Source: Rhodospirillales bacterium (lineage in GTDB: Bacteria > Pseudomonadota > Alphaproteobacteria > Rhodospirillales > JABHCV01). Taken from it: DNA of 13,025 nucleotides. The notes under the pieces were generated by a model, which saw only the letters and a program-made list of their open reading frames with translations, ran no database searches and was not told the origin of the DNA. Shown piece after piece: positions 7,299 to 13,025 of this stretch. The stretch is taken from NCBI GenBank assembly GCA_016776705.1, contig JADHSW010000069.1, positions 1 to 13,025 on the forward strand, in the 5' to 3' direction. Made by a program: the position numbers and the translations under genes. Position 1 is the first letter of the stretch, and each line of letters begins with the position of its first letter.

Positions 7299-7817
7299 AT
7301 GAGCACTGCGGATCAATTTTCGATGGAAGTAAAGCGCTCTGATTTTCTTCAAGGAAAATTTAGTTCTGGCAGTGCCGTCACTCGCCCCCCATGGGCAATT
7401 ACTGAGAGTAAATTCCAGGATGTATGCACGGGTTGCGACTACTGCATTGTTGCCTGTCCAACATCCATATTGAAGAAGGCCCGAGGCGGTTATCCCGTTG
7501 TTGATTTCAGTAAAAGCCAATGCACTTTCTGCGGGGAATGCGCCAAAGTTTGCAAACCAGGAGCCATATCAAGAGACAACGCCGCCCATCCCTGGGACCA
7601 TATCGTAACCGCAAATTCGTCATGCCTGTTCAGCTCTGGCGTGACCTGTCGTTTGTGCGGCGACTGCTGTGACACGGCGGCAATAACATTTCAACTCGCA
7701 ATCGGCGGCAAAGCGACCCCGATTATTGATTCATCCCGGTGTACAGGTTGTGGCGCTTGCGTCGCCCCCTGCCCCGTTAACGCAATTCAAATCCTGATGG
7801 AAGAAGTGAGGACTTAG
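7299..7817 (+). CDS. napF: Ferredoxin-type protein NapF, 172 aa
   Basis: NapF is a cytoplasmic iron-sulfur protein that interacts with NapA and is thought to help its maturation before Tat export. Four cysteine groups fit four [4Fe-4S] clusters: Cys43/46/49/53, Cys75/78/81/85, Cys109/117/120/124 and Cys148/151/154/158. The third has the same C-x7-C-x2-C-x3-C layout as the Escherichia coli protein, plus an extra adjacent Cys123. The RPPW segment (residues 29-32) and the GGYP-x-V-x-F segment between clusters one and two are typical of NapF. I chose ATG 7299; a TTG at 7278 extends the frame by seven codons but has no ribosome site, and ATG 7323 is a shorter option. The start is therefore less certain than the identity. 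It is the first nap gene, about 64 bases after the predicted transcription start, with an eight-base gap to napD. Confidence 0.9.
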   Translation: MSTADQFSMEVKRSDFLQGKFSSGSAVTRPPWAITESKFQDVCTGCDYCIVACPTSILKKARGGYPVVDFSKSQCTFCGECAKVCKPGAISRDNAAHPWDHIVTANSSCLFSSGVTCRLCGDCCDTAAITFQLAIGGKATPIIDSSRCTGCGACVAPCPVNAIQILMEEVRT

Positions 7818-7825
7818 ATAAAGCC

Positions 7826-8083
7826 ATGAGTATTTCCAGTCTAGTGATTCAAACCCGACCCGAGAATGTCGCCAATGTTGAAAGCACGTTGAGCGCGATG
7901 AACGGTGTCGAGGTTCATACCACCACGAAGGAAGGCAATCTCGTCGTAACTGTCGACTTGCCCGAAGACGCCCAGGCAGCTGACGCCTTTTCCAGGTTTG
8001 CTGAAATCAAAGGCGTCATTAATACATCCCTGATTTTCAATTATTTCGACAACGACAATGCCGATAAGGAGCTTGCACAATGA
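7826..8083 (+). CDS. napD: NapD, signal-peptide-binding chaperone for NapA, 85 aa
   Basis: NapD binds the twin-arginine signal peptide of NapA in the cytoplasm and holds back export until the cofactors are inserted. The ISSLVIQTRPE opening, the NGVEVH segment (residues 26-31), the VVTVDLPED strand (40-48) and the late KGVINTSLIF segment (62-71) fit the small ferredoxin-like fold and length of the NapD family. There is no signal peptide. The stop overlaps the napA start as ATGA, which suggests coupled synthesis of chaperone and client. No strong Shine-Dalgarno precedes its own ATG, so coupling from napF, eight bases upstream, is likely. The assignment rests on both sequence and position. Confidence 0.92.
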   Translation: MSISSLVIQTRPENVANVESTLSAMNGVEVHTTTKEGNLVVTVDLPEDAQAADAFSRFAEIKGVINTSLIFNYFDNDNADKELAQ

Positions 8084-10581
8084 CTATTTCCAGGCGTGAT
8101 TTTATTAAGACCCAGGCCGCAATTGCTGCCGCGACTGCCGCTGGCACCACCCTGCCAAACATTAAAAATGCCGATGCCGCAACTGATGACATCAGATGGG
8201 ACAAAGGTGCCTGCCGGTTCTGCGGAACAGGCTGTGGCGTACTTGTAGGTACAAAAAATGGCCGCGTTGTCGCCACCCAGGGTGATCCCGATGCTCCGGT
8301 AAACAAAGGCCTGAATTGCATCAAGGGCTACTTCCTGTCGAAAATCATGTACGGCAAGGACCGCCTGACCAAGCCCCTGCTTCGTGGCACCGGTGGTAAG
8401 TTTGATAAAGCGTCCAAGGAATTTTCGGAAATTTCATGGGATCAGGCTTTCGACATCATGGCCGAAAAATGGAAAGCTGCCATTGATCCGGAAGCTCCTG
8501 AAGGCGCAACCAAGGTCGGCATGTTCGGATCAGGTCAGTGGACGGTTTGGGAAGGCTATGCCGCTTCCAAGTTCATGAAGGCTGGTTTGCGATCCAACAA
8601 CATTGACCCCAACGCCCGCCATTGTATGGCTTCCGCCGTTGGCGCTTTCATGCGCGCCTTTGGTATCGATGAACCAATGGGTTGCTACGACGATCTTGAA
8701 CATGCGGACGCCTTCGTTCTCTGGGGCGCCAATATGGCTGAAATGCACCCGATCCTGTGGTCGCGGCTGACCAACACCCGCCTGACCAAGGAGGGCTGCG
8801 AAGTTCACGTGCTTTCCACCTTTGAGCATCGCAGTTTTGAGCTTGCCGACAACGGCATGGTGTTCACGCCGCAAACGGATCTGGCGATTCTCAACTACAT
8901 CGCCAACTACATCATCCAGAACAAGGCGTACAACACGGACTTCATTGGCAAGCACGTCAACTTTACCAAGACCGTTACCGATATCGGTTATGGCCTGCGT
9001 CCCGATCATCCGCTTGAAACTGCCAAAAAGGGCAGTGGTGGAGCACTGACCAAAATCAGCTTCGAAGAATACGCCGCATCCGTGGCCGAATACACCCTTG
9101 AAAAGGCTGTTGAACTATCCGGCGTCCCTGCAGATAAACTTGAGCGGCTGGCCAAGCTGTATGCCGACCCCACAAAGAAGATCTCGTCCTACTGGACAAT
9201 GGGCTTCAACCAGCACACCCGTGGCGTCTGGGTAAACGGTCTGCTTTACAACGTGCATCTGCTCACTGGCAAAATTTCCGAACCCGGCAACAGCCCGTTC
9301 TCGCTGACCGGACAGCCTTCCGCTTGTGGTACGGCGCGTGAAGTAGGCACCTTTGCCCATCGCCTGCCCGCCGATCTGGTGGTTATGAATGAACAGCATC
9401 GTGCGGCTGCCGAGAAAATCTGGAAAGTTCCCGTTGGGGTCATTCCGGCTAAACCCGGTTATCATGCCGTATTGCAAAACCGCATGTTGAAAGACGGCAA
9501 GCTGAACGCCTACTGGGTTCAGTGTACCAACAACATGCAAGCCGCGGCGAATATGAACGAAGAATCATATCCGGGTTATCGCAATCCGAAGAACTTCATC
9601 GTCGTGTCCGATCCCTACCCGACGGTTACGGCCATGGCTGCCGACCTTATTCTGCCCACCGCCATGTGGATGGAAAAAGAAGGCGCCTATGGCAATGCCG
9701 AGCGCCGCACACAGTTCTGGCGTCAACAAGTCGACGGACCGGGCGAATCCAAATCCGATGTATGGCAGGTTGTTGAATTCTCCAAACGCTTCAAACTGGC
9801 CGACGTATGGCCGCAAGCCGTCATCGCCGCCAGCGGATACAGCGCCGACAAGTCCCTCTACGAAGTGCTGTACGCAAATGGTCAAGTTGACAAGTTCGGC
9901 CTGGATCAACTGCAGAAAGGCTTCAATAACTCAGAGTCCAAGGACTTTGGCTTCTACCTGCAGAAAGGTCTGTTCGAAGAATATCGCCGCTTCCAGTTTG
10001 AAGGTCCGAAACCCGGCCACGAAATGGCTGAATTCGAAGTCTATCATCAGGCACGCGGCCTGAGATGGCCTGTAATCGACGGCAAGGAAACCCTGTGGCG
10101 CTTCCGTGAAGGCTACGATCCGCACGTAAAGAAAGGCGAAGAAGTCAAGTTCTATGGAAAGCCGGACGGCAAGGCGAATATCATTTTTGCGCCGTACGAA
10201 CCAGCTGCTGAAAGCCCGGACAATGAATACGATCTGTGGTTGTCTACTGGTCGCGTTCTTGAACACTGGCATTCCGGTTCAATGACCCAGCGTGTACCTG
10301 AACTGCACAGGGCTTACCCCAGCGCCCAAATCTTCATGCACCCGGACGATGCCGACTCCCGCGGCCTGAGACGTGGTGACGAAGTCAAGGTTATTACCCG
10401 GCGTGGTGAAGTGCTGACCCGCGTTGAAACCCGTGGCCGTAACAAGCCGCCAAAGGGCCTGATCTTCATGCCCTGGTTCGACGCAGGCCAACTTACCAAC
10501 AAGCTCACCCTGGATGCCACTGATCCGCTTTCAAAGGAAACGGATTACAAGAAGTGCGCGTGCAAAGTCGTCAAGGCCTAA
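8080..10581 (+). CDS. napA: Periplasmic nitrate reductase catalytic subunit NapA, 833 aa
   Basis: NapA reduces nitrate to nitrite in the periplasm, using a Mo-bis-MGD cofactor and one [4Fe-4S] cluster. The N-terminus has a twin-arginine signal (SRRDFIK at residues 4-10, a hydrophobic stretch, then NADA before mature residue 34). Cluster ligands are Cys45, Cys48, Cys52 and Cys80, followed by conserved Lys82. The molybdenum ligand is Cys182 in DPNARHCMASAV. Length and motifs match full-size NapA throughout, with no frameshift. The ATG overlaps the napD stop as ATGA and has AAGGAG eight bases upstream. NapB supplies its electrons, NapD and NapF assist maturation, and the neighbouring modABC could supply molybdate. 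It differs from membrane-bound NarG and from cytoplasmic NasA by its Tat signal and operon partners. Confidence 0.98.
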   Translation: MTISRRDFIKTQAAIAAATAAGTTLPNIKNADAATDDIRWDKGACRFCGTGCGVLVGTKNGRVVATQGDPDAPVNKGLNCIKGYFLSKIMYGKDRLTKPLLRGTGGKFDKASKEFSEISWDQAFDIMAEKWKAAIDPEAPEGATKVGMFGSGQWTVWEGYAASKFMKAGLRSNNIDPNARHCMASAVGAFMRAFGIDEPMGCYDDLEHADAFVLWGANMAEMHPILWSRLTNTRLTKEGCEVHVLSTFEHRSFELADNGMVFTPQTDLAILNYIANYIIQNKAYNTDFIGKHVNFTKTVTDIGYGLRPDHPLETAKKGSGGALTKISFEEYAASVAEYTLEKAVELSGVPADKLERLAKLYADPTKKISSYWTMGFNQHTRGVWVNGLLYNVHLLTGKISEPGNSPFSLTGQPSACGTAREVGTFAHRLPADLVVMNEQHRAAAEKIWKVPVGVIPAKPGYHAVLQNRMLKDGKLNAYWVQCTNNMQAAANMNEESYPGYRNPKNFIVVSDPYPTVTAMAADLILPTAMWMEKEGAYGNAERRTQFWRQQVDGPGESKSDVWQVVEFSKRFKLADVWPQAVIAASGYSADKSLYEVLYANGQVDKFGLDQLQKGFNNSESKDFGFYLQKGLFEEYRRFQFEGPKPGHEMAEFEVYHQARGLRWPVIDGKETLWRFREGYDPHVKKGEEVKFYGKPDGKANIIFAPYEPAAESPDNEYDLWLSTGRVLEHWHSGSMTQRVPELHRAYPSAQIFMHPDDADSRGLRRGDEVKVITRRGEVLTRVETRGRNKPPKGLIFMPWFDAGQLTNKLTLDATDPLSKETDYKKCACKVVKA

Positions 10582-10596
10582 GGGGAGTACTCTCAA

Positions 10597-11355
10597 GTGA
10601 CGGACACACGTCCTACACACGCTAAAGGCGTTAACCGCAGGAAGTTTCTGGCCGATACGACCAGAATCGCCTGCGGGGCCTGCGTCGCCGGTATCGGACT
10701 GGGCTTGTACTCGAAACAAGCCCAGTCCCTGCCCGCGAATGCGTTGCGCCCGCCAGGAGCATTGCCGGAAGAAGAATTCCTGGCAGCCTGCGTGCGGTGT
10801 GGGTTGTGTGTTCGTGACTGCCCATACAATACGTTAAAATTATCCGAATTTAATGGTGCCGGCGCAACGGGTACGCCATACTTCGTCGCCCGTGATGTCC
10901 CGTGTGAAATGTGCGAGGACATACCATGCGTCCCGGCTTGCCCCACTGGCGCACTCGACCCAAAACTGACCAGGATTGACGACGCTCGCATGGGCCTCGC
11001 CGTACTGGTTGATCAGGAAACGTGCATTGCCTTTCAGGGATTGCGTTGCGAAGTCTGTTACCGGGTTTGCCCGGCATTGGACAAGGCCATTTCCCTTGAA
11101 CGCAGCGCCAATATCCGCACCGGCAAACATGCCCTGTTTATTCCTGTCGTCCATTCTGATTTTTGCACCGGCTGCGGCAAATGCGAACGCGCCTGCATTC
11201 TGGAAGATGCGGCGATTAAAGTCATACCCCTGCAACTGGCCAAGGGCCAACTGGGCACCCATTACCGACTTGGCTGGAAAGAAAAAGAACAACATGGACT
11301 TGCCGTTGAAGGCATTATTGATTTACCTGACAGGATGCCGGAGGCTGTTCAATGA
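10597..11355 (+). CDS. napG: NapG, periplasmic ferredoxin-type quinol dehydrogenase subunit, 252 aa
   Basis: NapG is a Tat-exported protein with four [4Fe-4S] clusters that works with membrane protein NapH to move electrons from quinol toward NapB and NapA. The signal has NRRKFLAD (residues 13-20) and a hydrophobic stretch. Cluster groups are Cys65/68/71/75, Cys103/106/111/115, Cys143/151/154/158 and Cys190/193/196/200. RPPGA, TPYFVARD, CEMCEDIPC, IDDARMGLAVLVDQE and LRCEVCYR are near-diagnostic NapG segments. The start is GTG 10597, supported by AGGGGAG nine bases upstream that overlaps the napA stop. Its stop overlaps napH as ATGA. Two cysteines (26 and 29) lie within the signal, and a perfect inverted repeat lies within codons 34-44. 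Confidence 0.96.
   Translation: MTDTRPTHAKGVNRRKFLADTTRIACGACVAGIGLGLYSKQAQSLPANALRPPGALPEEEFLAACVRCGLCVRDCPYNTLKLSEFNGAGATGTPYFVARDVPCEMCEDIPCVPACPTGALDPKLTRIDDARMGLAVLVDQETCIAFQGLRCEVCYRVCPALDKAISLERSANIRTGKHALFIPVVHSDFCTGCGKCERACILEDAAIKVIPLQLAKGQLGTHYRLGWKEKEQHGLAVEGIIDLPDRMPEAVQ
10696..10728 (+). repeat. Perfect 13-bp inverted repeat with 7-base loop inside napG
   Basis: GGACTGGGCTTGT (10696-10708) is an exact reverse complement of the bases at 10716-10728, with loop ACTCGAA between them. It covers napG codons 34-44, just after the signal hydrophobic core. No T-tract follows, so it is not a typical terminator. A stable mRNA stem about 100 bases into napG is the most direct reading. Confidence 0.9.
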
Positions 11356-12308
11356 ACACCAAAGGAACCTATAAACCCGGCGCAAATGCTGTTGCGCAGA
11401 ATGGCTGGCTAGCTGCCAACAAATGGCTTATCGCCCGTCGCCTGGCGCAGTTCGGCTTTATCGGCCTGTTTTTGATCGGTCCCATATCGCTCTGGGTACT
11501 TAACCTGCAGGATCAACCGACAAAAGGAATTTGGATTGTCAAAGGGACGTTGGCATCCAGCATCACCCTGGACTTCCTACCGCTTACCGATCCCTTTATC
11601 GCCCTGCAAACCTTTGTCGCCGGTCACATCCTGGAATCGACGGCCTTGACAGGCGTCGCCATCGTCGTTGCCGCATACGCGCTTTTGGGGGGCAGGACGT
11701 ATTGTTCCTGGGTTTGCCCCATTAACGTTGTTACCGACACGGCCCACTGGCTGCGGCAAAAGCTTGGTCTTGAAGGTGGCGCAAAACATTCACGCAAATC
11801 CCGATACTGGATCATGACTGCTGCTTTGGCGGCATCAGCGGTTACTGGCAGCGTCGCCTGGGAACTGATCAATCCGATCACCATCCTGTCTCGTGGAATT
11901 TTGTTTGGCGCAGGTTTCGCCTGGTTCATTGTTCTGGCGGTGTTCCTGTATGACCTGTTTGCAGCACGCCGGGGATGGTGCTCTCACTTATGCCCGGTCG
12001 GTGCTTTTTACAGCCTTATCGGACACGTCGCCCTGCTGCGGGTCAGCGCCGTCAAACGCGCTGATTGCAACAACTGCATGGACTGCTTTGCGGTCTGTCC
12101 TGAAGCCCATGTCATTTCACCCGTGCTCAGGGGCGCGGAGACGGGGACGGGACCATTGATCCTGTCACCCAACTGTACAAATTGTGGCCGCTGCATCGAC
12201 GTTTGCGCGCCCGACGTTTTCAAATTCACTACCCGCTTCAACAACACCACGACCGAACGAAGCGAAACGAGCTGTAATACCCCTCAGGCACCACGAGAAG
12301 CCGCATGA
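11352..12308 (+). CDS. napH: NapH, membrane quinol dehydrogenase subunit, 318 aa
   Basis: NapH is the inner-membrane partner of NapG, proposed to oxidise quinol and pass electrons to NapG. The N-terminal RR (residues 29-30) precedes the first membrane helix (about 31-51). Further hydrophobic segments lie near 83-112, 152-172 and 182-204. The conserved CSWVCP (118-123) and CSHLCP (210-215) motifs of the NapH/NosR family are present. The cytoplasmic C-terminal part has two [4Fe-4S] groups, Cys239/242/245/249 and Cys275/278/281/285. The ATG overlaps the napG stop as ATGA, and CGGAGG lies seven bases upstream. Length is close to the usual NapH, with a C-terminal tail rich in Thr and Asn after residue 290. 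A 103-base gap with a hairpin separates it from napB. Confidence 0.95.
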   Translation: MNTKGTYKPGANAVAQNGWLAANKWLIARRLAQFGFIGLFLIGPISLWVLNLQDQPTKGIWIVKGTLASSITLDFLPLTDPFIALQTFVAGHILESTALTGVAIVVAAYALLGGRTYCSWVCPINVVTDTAHWLRQKLGLEGGAKHSRKSRYWIMTAALAASAVTGSVAWELINPITILSRGILFGAGFAWFIVLAVFLYDLFAARRGWCSHLCPVGAFYSLIGHVALLRVSAVKRADCNNCMDCFAVCPEAHVISPVLRGAETGTGPLILSPNCTNCGRCIDVCAPDVFKFTTRFNNTTTERSETSCNTPQAPREAA

Positions 12309-12322
12309 GGGGATAGGAGCGC

Positions 12323-12360
12323 TGGTCCGATGACAAAATTCAAGATGTCATTTTGAACCA
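12323..12360 (+). repeat. Interrupted hairpin in the napH-napB gap
   Basis: ATGACA (12330-12335) pairs exactly with TGTCAT (12346-12351) across a ten-base loop. TGGT (12323-12326) pairs with ACCA (12357-12360) outside an internal loop. There is no T-tract. A nine-codon frame including its stop (12330-12356, product MTKFKMSF) with AGGAG at 12315-12319 overlaps it. A role in mRNA processing or napB translation is possible. Confidence 0.5.
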
Positions 12361-12411
12361 TACATAGGAGTTAGTTTTTACGTGTTTACTCAAGCCCAAG
12401 GAGTTTTTGTC

Positions 12412-12840
12412 ATGAAGAAAGTGCTTTTTTCTGCACTGATGTGCCTAGCGGTATCAATGCTTTTTACCGCGCCGACCAAGGCCGCTGAAGTTAAATCCCT
12501 GCGTGGAGATCTGGAGATTATGTCCCCCGCGAATGTCCCCGATTTGCCCAAACTTGAAGTCGTGGACAAATTTGAACGTAACTTCAAGAGCCAGCCGCCG
12601 CTGATTCCACACAAATCGGAGAAGTACAATATCTCACTTAACAGTAATAAATGCCTTAAGTGTCACGACAAGAAAAACTACAAGGAAGAAGAAGCCCCAA
12701 TGGCTGGCCCGAGCCACTACATTGGCGCTGACGGCAAGGAAGGCGACAAACTCAACATGGGTCGTTACTTCTGCAACCAGTGCCATGTGACACAAACCTT
12801 GTCAAAAGAGCTTGTCGAAAACACTTTCACAAGCAAATAA
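12412..12840 (+). CDS. napB: NapB, periplasmic di-haem cytochrome c subunit, 142 aa
   Basis: NapB is the small cytochrome that passes electrons to NapA in the periplasm. A Sec signal peptide is visible (residues 1-24, MKK, hydrophobic core, TKA before AEVK). The two haem c sites are CLKCH (Cys81, Cys84, His85) and CNQCH (Cys121, Cys124, His125). Likely distal haem ligands are His67 in PLIPHK and His102 in GPSHY, both at family positions. RYFCNQCHVTQ is typical of NapB. I chose ATG 12412, with AAGGAG eight bases upstream, because it gives a clean signal peptide. A GTG at 12382 in the same frame, also with AGGAG upstream, would add ten residues. The gene is separated from both napH and napC by more than 100 bases, unlike the overlapped genes upstream. 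Confidence 0.95.
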   Translation: MKKVLFSALMCLAVSMLFTAPTKAAEVKSLRGDLEIMSPANVPDLPKLEVVDKFERNFKSQPPLIPHKSEKYNISLNSNKCLKCHDKKNYKEEEAPMAGPSHYIGADGKEGDKLNMGRYFCNQCHVTQTLSKELVENTFTSK

Positions 12841-12865
12841 ACAAGCGTGAAGCAACTGGATATTA

Positions 12866-12897
12866 GAGGGTTCACAGTCAATTGACTATGAACCCTC
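12866..12897 (+). repeat. Nested palindrome (32-base hairpin) in the napB-napC gap
   Basis: GAGGGTTCA (12866-12874) pairs with TGAACCCTC (12889-12897). The inside is a second perfect palindrome, AGTCAATTGACT (12876-12887), set off by one C-A mismatch. The whole is an almost complete 32-base palindrome with no T-tract after it. It lies 25 bases after the napB stop and ends 68 bases before the napC start. Confidence 0.85.
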
Positions 12898-12965
12898 GTG
12901 TTACATAGAAGATCGATTTACTTACCCCGCGAGGGGACTGAATCAAACATTTAAAGGAATAATCA

Positions 12966-13025
12966 ATGGCCGACGAGAATACGGAAATCCCCGAAGATGG
13001 GGTTTGGAGATGGTTGCGCAGGCCC
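12966..13025 (+). CDS. napC: Probable NapC, membrane tetra-haem cytochrome c, N-terminal 20 codons only
   Basis: Only the first 20 codons are in the window (ending WRWLRRP), so no haem motif can be seen. NapC is a membrane-anchored NapC/NirT-type cytochrome that takes electrons from quinol to NapB. An acidic start followed by a tryptophan- and arginine-rich segment before the membrane anchor is common in this family. AAAGGA at 12953-12958 lies seven bases before the ATG. The call rests mainly on position directly after napB, as in the napFDAGHBC order. Another small gene cannot be fully excluded. Confidence 0.7.
   Translation, partial: MADENTEIPEDGVWRWLRRP

Noticed and set aside
12043..12064. 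7-bp inverted repeat TCAGCGC/GCGCTGA inside napH
   Set aside because: It is short and within GC-rich coding sequence, so chance is a sufficient explanation.
12866..12897. Intrinsic terminator after napB
   Set aside because: The hairpin is strong but no run of T follows it, and napC continues on the same strand.
1..13025. Mobile elements, CRISPR arrays, tRNA or defence systems
   Set aside because: No transposase, integrase, direct-repeat array or tRNA-like sequence was recognised; all substantial frames are accounted for by metabolic genes.

Overview
The window looks like chromosomal DNA of an alphaproteobacterium, possibly in or near the Rhodospirillales. This rests on moderate-to-high GC content, a TTGAC-N4-GTCAA Fnr/FixK-type operator and the style of the metabolic genes; no rRNA or marker gene is present to confirm it. 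I see no mobile elements, tRNAs or CRISPR arrays. Every substantial gene belongs to a recognisable family.

Region 1 (1-3971) is a catabolic or lipid-type cluster. Three minus-strand genes, a quinone-oxidoreductase-like MDR enzyme followed by two short-chain dehydrogenases, are joined by TAATG stop/start overlaps. The last one runs off the left edge. They are divergent, across 69 bp, from a plus-strand acyl-CoA synthetase. A small two-CBS-domain protein (4071-4454) follows, with its own candidate promoter.

Region 2 (4464-7016, minus strand) is a molybdate ABC transporter operon modA-modB-modC with overlapping genes. The modA promoter area holds a ModE-like imperfect inverted repeat (7033-7056) overlapping the predicted -10 element.

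Region 3 (7299-13025, plus strand) is a periplasmic nitrate reductase operon in the order napF-napD-napA-napG-napH-napB-napC, with napC cut off by the right edge. The order matches the Escherichia coli napFDAGHBC core. It includes both quinol-oxidising routes, NapC and NapGH. A perfect Fnr/FixK-like palindrome (7187-7200) lies at class II distance from a candidate -10 element, so low-oxygen control is likely.

The mod and nap operons are divergent neighbours. ModABC would import molybdate for the Mo-bis-MGD cofactor of NapA. NapD and NapF assist NapA maturation. NapC and NapGH pass electrons from quinol through NapB to NapA in the periplasm.

The least expected signals are three RNA-hairpin-capable inverted repeats inside the nap operon: a perfect 13-bp stem inside napG, one in the napH-napB gap and a nested palindrome in the napB-napC gap. 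None has a T-tract, so they look more like processing or stability elements than terminators.
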